From the NCBI GenBank assembly GCA_015065505.1, contig SVQE01000004.1:1-63920 (forward strand): DNA of 63,920 nt, read 5' to 3'. The DNA is from Oscillospiraceae bacterium (GTDB lineage: Bacteria > Bacillota > Clostridia > Oscillospirales > Acutalibacteraceae). Below the pieces are notes generated by a model. It saw only the letters and a list, made by a program, of their open reading frames with translations, was not told the DNA's origin and made no database searches. Positions within the stretch are counted from its first letter, which is position 1. Each line of letters opens with the position of its first letter. Position numbers and translations under genes: made by a program. This document shows positions 16,394-25,284 of the stretch, one piece after another.

Positions 16394-16960
16394 ATGCGAC
16401 ATTTTTCGAAGAAGCTTAGCAGTGATTTTTTTGAAGATTTAAAGCAATATATAGCCTCTTACACCGAAATGCGCTCAGAGGAGCATAACGAAGCCGTTGA
16501 GCTTGCATTCAGCGCAATGGACGAGTGCTATGAAAGCACAGCGGAATTACCGCCCGTTTATGCAATGCCGATGGCAAGGCGCGGACTTGTTGCGGATGCT
16601 CCTATTAATATCGATATTGCCGACAAAGAGCCGTCCTTTTGCGACAATCTTTTTAATATTATAGATGAAAAGAATATTAAGGACAGCACTGTATATAAAA
16701 GAGCGGATATCGACAGAAGGCTTTTTTCAAAAATCCGCAGTGATTCGGATTATCATCCTGCAAAGAATACCGCAATCCGCCTCTGCCTTGCTCTTGAACT
16801 GAACATAGCCGAAACCGAGCGCCTGCTTGAAAGCGCGGGCTACTGCCTTTCGCTCAGCTCAACAACCGATTTGGTAATAAGATACTGCATTGAGCATAAA
16901 ATCTTTAATATCATATCGGTTAACGAAGCAATCGACTACTTTTCAGGAAAGCTGATATAA
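16394..16960 (+). CDS. helix-turn-helix-like protein divergent from the VWA gene
   Basis: This 188-residue protein has a variable N-terminal half and a C-terminal helical domain (about 90-188). The latter reads V-Y-K-R-A-x-I-D-R-R-L-F-S-K-I-R, then P-A-K-N-T-A-I-R-L, then L-L-E-S-A-G-Y-x-L-S. This resembles an XRE-type DNA-binding fold widespread in Clostridia and commonly placed next to VWA or serine/threonine-kinase genes. It may autoregulate the divergent pair through the dyad at 16318-16335. The ATG lies about 13 nt after GAAAGGA, which is rather far, so the start is less certain. Confidence 0.8.
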   Translation: MRHFSKKLSSDFFEDLKQYIASYTEMRSEEHNEAVELAFSAMDECYESTAELPPVYAMPMARRGLVADAPINIDIADKEPSFCDNLFNIIDEKNIKDSTVYKRADIDRRLFSKIRSDSDYHPAKNTAIRLCLALELNIAETERLLESAGYCLSLSSTTDLVIRYCIEHKIFNIISVNEAIDYFSGKLI

Positions 16961-16979
16961 CCTATCCACTCAAAAATAA

Positions 16980-17032
16980 TTGACTAATTAAATATTTAAT
17001 AGTATAATACCTCCATAATGTATGGAGGTATT
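16980..17032 (+). promoter_or_regulatory. glyQS promoter with perfect 12-bp dyad over -10/+1 and ribosome site
   Basis: TTGACT (16980-16985), 17 bp, TATAAT (17003-17008) form a near-consensus promoter. Overlapping it is a perfect inverted repeat, AATACCTCCATA (17006-17017), ATG, TATGGAGGTATT (17021-17032). The right arm carries the GGAGG ribosome site of glyQS. Because transcription should start near 17015, the RNA would contain only part of the left arm, so a DNA operator is more likely than an RNA switch. No glycine T-box is visible. Confidence 0.7.
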
Positions 17033-17037
17033 ATTCT

Positions 17038-18420
17038 ATGGATAACACACAGAAAACGCTTGATGCAATAGTTGCGCTTTGCAAGGGCAGGGGATTTGTT
17101 TATCCCGGTTCGGAAATATACGGCGGTCTTGCAAACACATGGGACTACGGTCCGCTTGGCGTTGAGCTTAAAACAAATATTAAATCAGCATGGAGAAAGA
17201 AGTTCATTCAGGAGAATAAGCTTAATGTCGGTCTTGACAGCGCAATTCTTATGAATCCTCAGACATGGATTGCTTCAGGTCATCTCGGCGGCTTCTCAGA
17301 CCCGCTTATGGATTGCTGCGACTGCAAAACCCGTCACAGAGCCGACGACCTTATCGAGAATTTCGACGGCACAAATGTTGCAGGCTGGTCAAACGAGGAA
17401 ATGAGCAACTACATCAAGGAAAAGAATATTCCCTGCCCGAACTGCGGTTCTCATAATTTCACCGACATCCGTCAGTTCAACCTTATGTTCAAAACCTTCC
17501 AGGGTGTTACCGAGGACACAAAGGACGAAATTTATCTTCGTCCCGAAACCGCACAGGGCATTTTCGTAAACTTTGCAAATATTCAGAGAACAACAAGAAA
17601 GAAGATTCCCTTCGGTGTTGCTCAGATAGGCAAATCCTTCAGAAACGAAATTACTCCGGGTAAGTTCATCTTCCGCGTTCGTGAGTTCGAGCAGATGGAG
17701 CTTGAATTCTTCTGCGAGCCGGGAACAGACCTTGAATGGTTTGCATATTGGAGAGGCTTCTGCCGCGACTGGCTGTATTCACTCGGCATCAGCGAAAAGA
17801 ACTTAAGACTCCGCGACCACGACCCCGAGGAGCTTTCCTTCTATTCAAAGGCAACAACCGACTTTGAATATCTCTTCCCGTTTGGCTGGGGCGAGCTCTG
17901 GGGAATTGCCGACAGAACAGACTACGATTTAACTCAGCACATCAACACCTCGGGCAAAACCCTTGAATATTTCGACCAGACAACAAATTCAAAGTATATT
18001 CCCTATGTTATCGAGCCGTCACTCGGCGTTGAAAGACTCTTCCTTGCAGTTTTATGCGAGGCATATGATGAGGAAGTGCTTGATGCAGAGAAAAACGACA
18101 CAAGAGTTGTTATGCACCTTCATCCTGCGCTTGCACCCTTCAAGGCTGCAATTCTTCCGCTTTCAAAGAAGCTGAATGAGCAGGCTGAGGAAGTTTTCGA
18201 TAAGCTTGCCAAGAAGTTCAATGTTGACTACGACGATGCAGGCTCAATCGGCAAGAGATACCGCCGTCAGGATGAAATCGGAACTCCGTTTTGCATTACC
18301 TTCGACTTTGATTCACTCGAGGATAACTGTGTAACAGTCCGTGACAGAGATACAATGGAGCAGGTTCGCCTTCCGATTGACGAGCTTGAAGCCTTCATTG
18401 AAAAGAAGCTTGAATTCTAA
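17038..18420 (+). CDS. glyQS: glycyl-tRNA synthetase, single-chain dimeric type
   Basis: This class II synthetase charges tRNA-Gly. The 460 residues match the bacterial/eukaryotic alpha2 type. It opens with the G-x-x-F-x-x-P-x-S-E-I-Y-G-G-L motif near residues 18-31, has R-P-E-T-A-Q-G near 167, F-R-N-E-I near 201, the motif 3 region with I-E-P-S-L-G-V-E-R near 326, and a C-terminal anticodon-binding domain. A zinc-like C-C-D-C / C-P-N-C set occurs near 95-140. The ATG at 17038 has GGAGG at ideal spacing. It ends at a bidirectional terminator. Confidence 0.97.
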   Translation: MDNTQKTLDAIVALCKGRGFVYPGSEIYGGLANTWDYGPLGVELKTNIKSAWRKKFIQENKLNVGLDSAILMNPQTWIASGHLGGFSDPLMDCCDCKTRHRADDLIENFDGTNVAGWSNEEMSNYIKEKNIPCPNCGSHNFTDIRQFNLMFKTFQGVTEDTKDEIYLRPETAQGIFVNFANIQRTTRKKIPFGVAQIGKSFRNEITPGKFIFRVREFEQMELEFFCEPGTDLEWFAYWRGFCRDWLYSLGISEKNLRLRDHDPEELSFYSKATTDFEYLFPFGWGELWGIADRTDYDLTQHINTSGKTLEYFDQTTNSKYIPYVIEPSLGVERLFLAVLCEAYDEEVLDAEKNDTRVVMHLHPALAPFKAAILPLSKKLNEQAEEVFDKLAKKFNVDYDDAGSIGKRYRRQDEIGTPFCITFDFDSLEDNCVTVRDRDTMEQVRLPIDELEAFIEKKLEF

Positions 18421-18422
18421 GT

Positions 18423-18467
18423 AAAAAAATAAAACCCCCTGTTCATTGACAGGGGTTTTATTTTTTT
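18423..18467. terminator. bidirectional terminator between glyQS and the capsule operon
   Basis: AAAAAAATAAAAC-CCCCTG ... CAGGGG-TTTTATTTTTTT, a long stem with one bulged C; T-runs on both strands. The stop codon of the last capsule gene lies in one arm. Confidence 0.9.
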
Positions 18468-19032
18468 AACTAAGCTTTGTGCTGAACGGATTTCCTTTGT
18501 TTTCATTGATAACCTTTGCAGGCATACCGCCCAGGGTAACATTCGGCGTTTCAAATGAATGAGTAACAACCGAGCCCGTTGCAACTGCAATATTATCGGC
18601 AATCTTTATGCTTCCGTAAGCTTTAGCTCCGGGACCGAAAAAAACATTGTCGCCGATTACGGGCGCGTCATTTCCCTCGGTATTGGTGCCGATATTGCAG
18701 CCTTGATGAACATTGAAATATTTTCCGATTTTCGCATAGGGGCTTATTATCAGCAAACCGAAATGATTTATGTGAAGCCCGTAATCGCAAACATTAATCG
18801 GAACCTGCAGCCCGAGCTTAACGCTCATTCGCTCGTGTTTTAAAGCATACCAGTTTTTAAACAGCTTGCCCATTATTCCTTTGCCGCAGTTATGCCAATA
18901 CTCGCTTTTTCTGAGTATTATTTCATAGCGCCAGATTTCGTCGCGAAAAGGAAGGGGGCGCTTTCTGTCGATATGCAAAGCGAGCTTATCTTCCTTTAAA
19001 TACAATTTCAAATCCTCTTTAGATTTAATCAT
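18466..19032 (-). CDS. serine acetyltransferase-like hexapeptide acyltransferase
   Basis: This 188-residue left-handed beta-helix acyltransferase is the last gene of the capsule operon. Hexapeptide turns run from about residue 95 to 170 (I-S-P-Y-A-K-I-G, V-H-Q-G-C-N-I-G-T, V-I-G-D-N-V-F-F-G-P-G-A, I-A-D-N-I-A-V-A-T-G-S-V-V). It has the N-x-H-Q-G-x-x-I-G acetyl-CoA site typical of CysE-like enzymes, but here it probably acetylates a capsule sugar. I chose the ATG at 19032 because AAGGAAG precedes it; a longer frame would overlap the previous gene without family support. Confidence 0.88.
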   Translation of the reverse strand: MIKSKEDLKLYLKEDKLALHIDRKRPLPFRDEIWRYEIILRKSEYWHNCGKGIMGKLFKNWYALKHERMSVKLGLQVPINVCDYGLHINHFGLLIISPYAKIGKYFNVHQGCNIGTNTEGNDAPVIGDNVFFGPGAKAYGSIKIADNIAVATGSVVTHSFETPNVTLGGMPAKVINENKGNPFSTKLS

Positions 19033-19054
19033 ATGATTATCTTCCTTAAGATTA

Positions 19055-19705
19055 TTATCTTCTGCTGAAAATAAATTCCGCGAAATCAAAGTCAATCTGA
19101 TTATCTATATCTGTTGCCTCAACCTCATCGATGGCATAGATATACGGCTTGTTTCCAACAACATTCTTGCAGTTTATCATATCCTGCTTTCTTATTATAT
19201 TAACGGCAAAATTCAAAGCGTATATATCGGGAAGGTCCTGGCTCCTCGGCTGATGCTTTAAATCATAGTTAATGGGCTTGTTGTTTTCAAATAAAAACTC
19301 TTTAACGGGATGCGCGGAATTAACCGAATCATATTCCTCGCAGTGGTTTTTATAAAACTCAATAAGCTCTTCAATGGTTGAATCCTCGATAAGCGGATTG
19401 GTTACATTAATGTATGCAATAACATCGCAGTCGCAGTTTTCAGCCATATTTTTATAAACATCGCTCATTGAAACAGAGTTGCTTGCATAGTATTCATCTC
19501 TTTTAACCGCTTCGCAGCCGTGAGCCCTTGCAATATCAAGCATACCGTCGTCGTTTGAATTAACTATAACGCCGTCAAGCCCTTTAATTCTTTTAAGCTG
19601 TTCAAGTTTAATTTCAAGCAGATTGCTTCCTGCAAAGGGTTTGATGTTTTTATTTTTAACTCGCTGAGAGCCGGATCTCACTGCAACCAGTGCTTTAATA
19701 ATCAT
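19055..19705 (-). CDS. CMP-sugar cytidylyltransferase-like protein
   Basis: This nucleotidyltransferase of 216 residues resembles NeuA/PseF/KdsB-type CMP-sugar synthetases. The N-terminal V-R-S-G-S-Q-R-V-K-N-K-N motif (about 9-20) is the CTP-binding signature, with N-V-T-N-P-L near 100. It would activate an acidic sugar as a CMP derivative for the capsule. It overlaps the preceding gene by 4 nt. No sialic- or legionaminic-acid synthase (NeuB-like) gene is in the window, so the sugar is unknown. Confidence 0.85.
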   Translation of the reverse strand: MIIKALVAVRSGSQRVKNKNIKPFAGSNLLEIKLEQLKRIKGLDGVIVNSNDDGMLDIARAHGCEAVKRDEYYASNSVSMSDVYKNMAENCDCDVIAYINVTNPLIEDSTIEELIEFYKNHCEEYDSVNSAHPVKEFLFENNKPINYDLKHQPRSQDLPDIYALNFAVNIIRKQDMINCKNVVGNKPYIYAIDEVEATDIDNQIDFDFAEFIFSRR

Positions 19706-20505
19706 AAAACAACACCTCGGTTATTATTCAGAATTTCATCAAGATTTTTTCTTTCAAACAACTCAAGAAAGCCTCCTCGGGTTGCGTTGAATATTCTGAA
19801 TCCGTTTTCTTTTGAAAATTTTTCGGTATATTCAAAGCCTGCGTCCATTTCCCAGGTGGCAACGGGGGTTGCCTTTTGCTTTGTGTCTGCTGCAAAGTGG
19901 GAGGTAACATTCTTGTTTTCAACAATGCTGCCGTCCTTGAGTATGGAAAAAGCGTAGCGGTTATCCATACCAATAAGATATATTTCCTTAAAGCCCATAT
20001 GAACGGCAAGCTGAAGCATAGCATATGTAACCGACCCTATGGTGTATATTCCCTTTGACGCGTCAGTTGAAAAGCGCGGATTATCAAGATACTTCCTTGA
20101 ATAATATGTTTTAACAAAGCAAACGGGCTCATTAAGCAGTTTGAATGCCTCATAATATCCCTGACGGCGAACAAATTTCATTTTGCAGTCAATGGAATTA
20201 ATCCCCTCGGCAACGCCGTCAGCAGCGGCTACGCTTTCATCAAACACCGCATAGTATGTGGGTCTCCAGGAGGTTGAAGGGAACAATGTGTAAATCCTGT
20301 TTGAAGAAAAGGTTATTTCCCCTTTAAGCTTCTCCAAATCCTCGGGGGTGAGGCTTGGACCGTTTCCGACGATGAAACAGCGCTCGCCCTTGTGAATATC
20401 CTTAACCGATTTTAAATACTTAACGCTTTTTGAATATTTTCCGCTAATCAGGGTTAAGGTATTTGATAATATGTATTTAGCTTTGTGTTTGGTTTTTTCA
20501 AGCAT
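19702..20505 (-). CDS. DUF115-family protein, possible GT42-like transferase
   Basis: This 267-residue protein carries G-N-G-P-S-L near residue 48, characteristic of the DUF115/MptE-like fold and also of GT42 sialyltransferases such as Campylobacter Cst-II. Further shared pattern: a T-I-G-S-V-T-Y-A helix then M-G-F-K-E-I-Y-L-I-G-M-D (about 173-185). No signal peptide. It overlaps its neighbours by 1 and 4 nt, directly upstream of a CMP-sugar synthetase-like gene. A transferase using the CMP-sugar is an attractive inference, but the family as a whole is poorly characterised. Confidence 0.75.
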   Translation of the reverse strand: MLEKTKHKAKYILSNTLTLISGKYSKSVKYLKSVKDIHKGERCFIVGNGPSLTPEDLEKLKGEITFSSNRIYTLFPSTSWRPTYYAVFDESVAAADGVAEGINSIDCKMKFVRRQGYYEAFKLLNEPVCFVKTYYSRKYLDNPRFSTDASKGIYTIGSVTYAMLQLAVHMGFKEIYLIGMDNRYAFSILKDGSIVENKNVTSHFAADTKQKATPVATWEMDAGFEYTEKFSKENGFRIFNATRGGFLELFERKNLDEILNNNRGVVL

Positions 20506-21944
20506 TATTTATTTCCCTTTAGCTTTTTTAAAACTGTTCCTGCCGTGCTGAGCAGGAATTCATTTTTCATAGCAAAATTAATTATGATATAAACCGCAAG
20601 TCCTAAGGCAACACAGAGCACTGTGCTGACTAACATTGACGCGGGTATTTGCAGTGCGCCAAAAATTGTAAGCCCCATTAAAGTGCTGCTGATAATTGAT
20701 TGAAGCAGGGCTTTTTTCGGGAAAGGAATATCAACAACCTTTCTCATTTTAACAAGCTGATAGGCGTTTACAACAAGCTCGCTTGCAACGGAGGCTATTG
20801 CCGCGCCGTTTTCGGCAAGAGAGGGAATAAGCAGGGCATTGAGCGCTATGTTTGCAACATTTGCAAAAGCATATGCAGGAAGCCTTTTCTTTTCGTTTCC
20901 CGTGCAGATAACAAGCTGATAGCAAAGCAGATTGCCGAAGCTTTTAACTATAACAAGTATTGAAAGTATGCGAACGGTTGTTGCCGCGCTTACAAATTCT
21001 TTACCATAGAGCAGCTCGAGCGCCTGGGGTGCAAGAATAAACAGTCCGACAGCGGCAGGAATTGCAATGAATGAAAGAATTCTGATTCCCAAATCAATAA
21101 GCTCGGTAAATTTCTTCGGCTCGTTTTTATAATAGTAGCTGAGCCTCGGAAGAAAAACTGCCGAAACCGCCGAGCAGGCTGTTATAATCATTTCAACAAT
21201 TTTATGTGCATTTGTGTATAAGCCCGTTGCGTCCTTTGTTGACATTGAACCGAGCATTGTTATATCAAGCTTGCTGTATATCGAAGATAAAAACAAGCTG
21301 AATGCCAGAACAAGCAGAGGAGTTAAGTGCTTTTTGAATTCAAGCCCTTTAAAGCTGAATCTTATAAGCCTTCTGCAGTGAATTATGTTAAAAATATAAT
21401 TTCCGCCGAGACCAACAACAATGATAACGGCATATTTAATATAATCCTCCTTGCTTCTTACAAAAATGAAAATCAAAGCAAGTGAAATTATTTTGATAAC
21501 AACGCTTCTTATTGTTATATAAGCATATTCTTCTTTGCCCTTATAAAGCCAGTCAATGTTAAGGTAGTTAAAGAATATTGAAATTCCGAAGCAAAGCATC
21601 AGAGGTTTATCAAAGCTGCTTCCCAGCGGAGTTAAAACAAGAATTGCATATGAGAAAACGGAAACCGTTGTTGTTACAGCATTTATGATAAACAGCTCGG
21701 TGAAGGTTTTGTTTGAGAGCTGTTTATCGCCCTGAACCTTTGCAATTTCCCTTATTCCGTAGGTGGGAAGTCCGAGAGCTGCCAGGGTAACAAAATAAGA
21801 AGAGATGTTCTGCGCGTAGGAAACGCTTCCGATACCGCTTGGCATTAACACTCTTGAAACATACATTGATGTTATAAGAGGGAATATTAAATTAAACGCA
21901 TCATATATAACATTAAAAACAATGTTTTTCTTAAGTGATTTCAT
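20505..21944 (-). CDS. polysaccharide flippase (Wzx/PST family)
   Basis: This 479-residue integral membrane protein has 12-14 predicted helices and the opening S-L-K-K-N-I-V-F-N typical of oligosaccharide flippases of the MATE/MVF clan. It would move undecaprenyl-linked capsule repeat units across the membrane. A conserved S-Y-A-Q-N-I region follows the first helix and R-L-S-Y-Y-Y-K-N is near residue 265. It sits beside the polymerase-like gene in the capsule operon, as expected for a Wzx/Wzy pathway. Confidence 0.93.
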   Translation of the reverse strand: MKSLKKNIVFNVIYDAFNLIFPLITSMYVSRVLMPSGIGSVSYAQNISSYFVTLAALGLPTYGIREIAKVQGDKQLSNKTFTELFIINAVTTTVSVFSYAILVLTPLGSSFDKPLMLCFGISIFFNYLNIDWLYKGKEEYAYITIRSVVIKIISLALIFIFVRSKEDYIKYAVIIVVGLGGNYIFNIIHCRRLIRFSFKGLEFKKHLTPLLVLAFSLFLSSIYSKLDITMLGSMSTKDATGLYTNAHKIVEMIITACSAVSAVFLPRLSYYYKNEPKKFTELIDLGIRILSFIAIPAAVGLFILAPQALELLYGKEFVSAATTVRILSILVIVKSFGNLLCYQLVICTGNEKKRLPAYAFANVANIALNALLIPSLAENGAAIASVASELVVNAYQLVKMRKVVDIPFPKKALLQSIISSTLMGLTIFGALQIPASMLVSTVLCVALGLAVYIIINFAMKNEFLLSTAGTVLKKLKGNK

Positions 21945-21954
21945 TTATTGCTTC

Positions 21955-23124
21955 CTATTTGTTTTTTATTTTCTTAATAAAAAGCGAGGCTTTTCTTCTG
22001 TATTTGAACAATAAGCCTTCAAAAAACGTCGGTTCTCGCCAGATGCTGTTTTTTATGCTTCTTAGTTTTTCAGCTTCTTTAAGAGCAAGCTCATTATAAG
22101 GATAAAAATACAGCTCGTTAACCGTTACCCAGCTGCCTCTTTCTTCTTCATAGATATATTCTTCAAGAATATTGAAATTCTCGTTGGGGTCCCATTCAAT
22201 ATCATAAAGCTCTTCGCGGCTTTTTTCTTTTGTGAAGATATATTTGTATCTTTTTGTGATAACAGCAAGCTTTCTCTGTGGCTGAGCATAATAAGCCGTG
22301 TCACACAAAACGTATTCATTCTCGGGGATTTTTTTATCAAAAACAATATCCCAGAGATTGATTTCACTCAAAAGCGAATCGCAGGTTTTTAGGTTATTTA
22401 TTCTCGGTGTAATCAAAGGAATATTAATTATCGGCTCATAGAGGTCAAAGCCGTAGCCCGTTATTCCCTTGTTGAGATTCATATGGCCGTGGTCGGAGGT
22501 GATATATATACTGTCGTCGCCGACCTTGTTTCTAACATATCCCACAATCTCATCATGAACGTCAATGTCGTCCATATAACAGCGCCTTCCAAGAAGAACG
22601 TGTGGGAGGTGCATAAAAACAAACTGTTTTTTAGAATAGTCGATTGAATCAATTTCGTGATAGATTTTTTCAAGTGATTCTTTGAGCAGTTCGTCGTTTC
22701 TTTCGATTTTAGTTTTATAGTTTTTGTGGTGACTTCCGCAGGGCTGAGCAACGTCAAGGTCGTGAAAAACTGTTTCAGCTCCGAATTCACCCGAATACAT
22801 ATTTGCATCACGATGCCAGTCCCAATTCCAGATAACGTGGCATTCCCAACCCTCGCTGTGAAGACGGTCGAAAATGCAGGGATATTCATGCTCTGGCACC
22901 TGGATATACGTTTTTCTGTTTTCAAACTGATACGTATAGCGCTGAGCCATCATTGCGCTCATTGCCATCCAGGTTGAACCTGCCGAAGCATAGTACTTTG
23001 TGAAAACTGTTCCTTTTTCGGCAAGCGCGTCAATATTCGGTGTTTTCCAGTATTTATTATTATATGTTGGAAGCGCATCCTTTGAGAGTGCATCTTTTGA
23101 TATAATAAAAACTACGTTTTCCAT
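21955..23124 (-). CDS. sulfatase/alkaline-phosphatase-fold protein in capsule operon
   Basis: This 389-residue soluble protein has the alkaline-phosphatase superfamily layout: an N-terminal metal Asp region (S-K-D-A-L near residue 10), T-P-N-I-D-A-L-A-E-K-G near 29-39, and the late metal site T-S-D-H-G-H near 210. The sulfatase modification motif C/S-x-P-x-R is absent; the matching stretch reads A-G-S-T-W-M-A-M, so Ser or Thr may be the nucleophile, as in phosphotransferases. No signal peptide or membrane anchor is seen, unlike LtaS. It could add or remove phosphoryl substituents on capsule precursors inside the cell. Confidence 0.8.
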   Translation of the reverse strand: MENVVFIISKDALSKDALPTYNNKYWKTPNIDALAEKGTVFTKYYASAGSTWMAMSAMMAQRYTYQFENRKTYIQVPEHEYPCIFDRLHSEGWECHVIWNWDWHRDANMYSGEFGAETVFHDLDVAQPCGSHHKNYKTKIERNDELLKESLEKIYHEIDSIDYSKKQFVFMHLPHVLLGRRCYMDDIDVHDEIVGYVRNKVGDDSIYITSDHGHMNLNKGITGYGFDLYEPIINIPLITPRINNLKTCDSLLSEINLWDIVFDKKIPENEYVLCDTAYYAQPQRKLAVITKRYKYIFTKEKSREELYDIEWDPNENFNILEEYIYEEERGSWVTVNELYFYPYNELALKEAEKLRSIKNSIWREPTFFEGLLFKYRRKASLFIKKIKNK

Positions 23125-23134
23125 TAAAAATACC

Positions 23135-23947
23135 TTATCTTGTTATGATTTTTTTCTTGATTTTAAAAATGAGCATTTTACTAAGACTAACTATATTTGC
23201 GTTACCGTATTTCGTTACGCTTTCAAGTTTATTCTTGTAAAGCTTTGTTGAAAATTCCGAGTGGTTTTTTGCGTATTCATTAACTTTTTCGATAATATCC
23301 TTTTCATCACCCGAAACCCAGCTTGAATCATAGTGATGAATTGAATAGGTGTTTTCGGTTACGGTAAGTTCGTTTATTTTTCTTTCAAAGGGGCAGAAAT
23401 ATTCGGGCGGGTAAACCATAGCTCCGCCGAGATTTACGGGCTTATCTATTTCAAGATTGAAGCCGTATTTATAAAACGGCTGAGAGTTTTTTGCAGGGCA
23501 GGGAACCGTTGTATCGTATATTCCCTCGGCAAGTTTAAAATGCGCGCCGCTGTATTCATCAAGCATTTCTTTTAGCGCGCTGTTTCCTTTTTCAGCGCCA
23601 AAGCCCAGACCCGTTGCAATATAATGCGAGGGCTGCTCGATTGCAAGAAAGCATTTGTTATCAAGGAGAGTGTCAAGATTTCTGACAAGTTCAACGTCGG
23701 TGTCGAGATATATTCCGCCTTCGTTATAAACTACATCAAGCCTTGCATAATCGGAAACAAATGCCCATTTTTTTGCTTCATACGCTTCAAGCGTGTATGC
23801 CTGCTTTTTATAATCGTAGTTTTCTTCGTTCCACTGCTTTATTTCATAATCGGGGCAGAATTTCTTCCACGATTCAATGCATTTCAAAACGGAATCGGGA
23901 AGGGGATTGCCTCCAAACCAGCAGTAGTGAATTATTTTTGGAATCAT
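23135..23947 (-). CDS. GT32-type glycosyltransferase (DXD sugar-binding)
   Basis: This 270-residue protein begins I-P-K-I-I-H-Y-C-W-F-G-G, the GT32/OCH1-like signature, followed by W-A-F-V-S-D-Y-A-R near 62 and the D-T-D nucleotide-sugar motif near 81. It would add a hexose or similar sugar to the repeat unit at the cytoplasmic face. The start codon overlaps the stop of the polymerase gene by 4 nt. Confidence 0.92.
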   Translation of the reverse strand: MIPKIIHYCWFGGNPLPDSVLKCIESWKKFCPDYEIKQWNEENYDYKKQAYTLEAYEAKKWAFVSDYARLDVVYNEGGIYLDTDVELVRNLDTLLDNKCFLAIEQPSHYIATGLGFGAEKGNSALKEMLDEYSGAHFKLAEGIYDTTVPCPAKNSQPFYKYGFNLEIDKPVNLGGAMVYPPEYFCPFERKINELTVTENTYSIHHYDSSWVSGDEKDIIEKVNEYAKNHSEFSTKLYKNKLESVTKYGNANIVSLSKMLIFKIKKKIITR

Positions 23948-25275
23948 ATAATACTCCGTGATTGTTTGTTTTTATTTTTGAAGTAGCTTTTCTTTTCCGT
24001 AGATTTGTTTTCCTGAAGCTCCTCTTTTTCGCGTTTTTTCTTATCTGCCTCGCAGATAATATATGTGCTTAAACAGAAGAAGGAAAGATATGCAATTTCT
24101 CTTCGTATTGATGAGTTATACCACACGTTTGCTATCATAATTACCGAAACAACCTGTGAAAATGCGTAAAAGCTTCGGTTTTGAATATTCTTTTGCTTTA
24201 ATCTCTGAGCATTTACAAATATGCCGACTAAGATTGCAACGAAAGAAACAATGCCGACATATCCCGTTTCGATGAAAAGCATAGCGGTTGAAAGGTTTCT
24301 GTATCCGAGCTGACCGTAGGTGGATGCAAATGAGCTGTTTGCCCATGCAAAGGTCTCCGAGCTTTCGCAGGCGCCGAAGCCGTAGCCGAACAGATTATAA
24401 AAAACATTGCCGTCAAAGAAATATTTATTAATCTGTGAAAACGGAGTTGCTCGTGCAATTCTCATATTCTCAAGGGTGTATTTTGAATATTCATCAATTT
24501 TGTCGAAGTCGCTGATAATTTCAGCGGAGTTCGGGTCAAGCGCAGTAAGAATCTGAAATCCGACAAAGAGCGCCATTACGCCGACAATAACCATCATTCC
24601 GTTTTTAGGATTGATATTTGTAAGAACGGAGGAAACGATAATAATTATTGCAAGCTCGATAAAATAGAACTTAAGCTCACTCGCAACGGAAAGAACCGTT
24701 GAGCTTAAAATGATGTATGCAAGGTATGCAATAGATGCCTTTTTGTTAACATACTGAATAATTGTGTATGCGGTTATAATGCAGAGATAAACGTTGATGT
24801 AGCCGTTGCAGCCGAAGGCTGTTCCGAACATTCCTCCGAGGTTGTCACCGGTTTGCCTGATTACGAAGTATTCGTATATGGCGCACAGAATATTGTATGC
24901 CTGCAGCCTTACCGTGTTTTTCATTATCCTTTTAACATCGTCGAGGTTTAAAGAATAGGCGCATATGAAGAAGAAGAAAATATATAGATAGTTATTTCTT
25001 GCAGCCCATGCAACCTGACCTATCGGCGTTCGGCGTATAATTGAAAATGCAACGGTTGCAACCATATAAAAAAATATGTATGCACTCAGTTTTTTTGAGG
25101 ATTTATCGTTTGCCAGATTTTTTACTTTCGGGAAGAACAGAAGAATCAGAAAAATGCAGTTAATATCCAGAAAATAACGAATTATGCCGGGAAAATGCAA
25201 AAGGTCTATTAATGATTCAACTATCAATAAATAGTAAATCTGAAATTCGATTAAGTATTTTTGTTTAATAACCAT
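23944..25275 (-). CDS. O-antigen/capsule polymerase-like membrane protein (Wzy)
   Basis: This 443-residue protein has about ten to twelve hydrophobic segments and a large extracytoplasmic loop near residues 260-330, as in Wzy/O-antigen-ligase family members. Such proteins are poorly conserved; the call rests on topology and on being the only candidate polymerase in an operon that also has a flippase. The C-terminal tail is strongly basic. Confidence 0.8.
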   Translation of the reverse strand: MVIKQKYLIEFQIYYLLIVESLIDLLHFPGIIRYFLDINCIFLILLFFPKVKNLANDKSSKKLSAYIFFYMVATVAFSIIRRTPIGQVAWAARNNYLYIFFFFICAYSLNLDDVKRIMKNTVRLQAYNILCAIYEYFVIRQTGDNLGGMFGTAFGCNGYINVYLCIITAYTIIQYVNKKASIAYLAYIILSSTVLSVASELKFYFIELAIIIIVSSVLTNINPKNGMMVIVGVMALFVGFQILTALDPNSAEIISDFDKIDEYSKYTLENMRIARATPFSQINKYFFDGNVFYNLFGYGFGACESSETFAWANSSFASTYGQLGYRNLSTAMLFIETGYVGIVSFVAILVGIFVNAQRLKQKNIQNRSFYAFSQVVSVIMIANVWYNSSIRREIAYLSFFCLSTYIICEADKKKREKEELQENKSTEKKSYFKNKNKQSRSII

Positions 25276-25284
25276 AATAATTCC

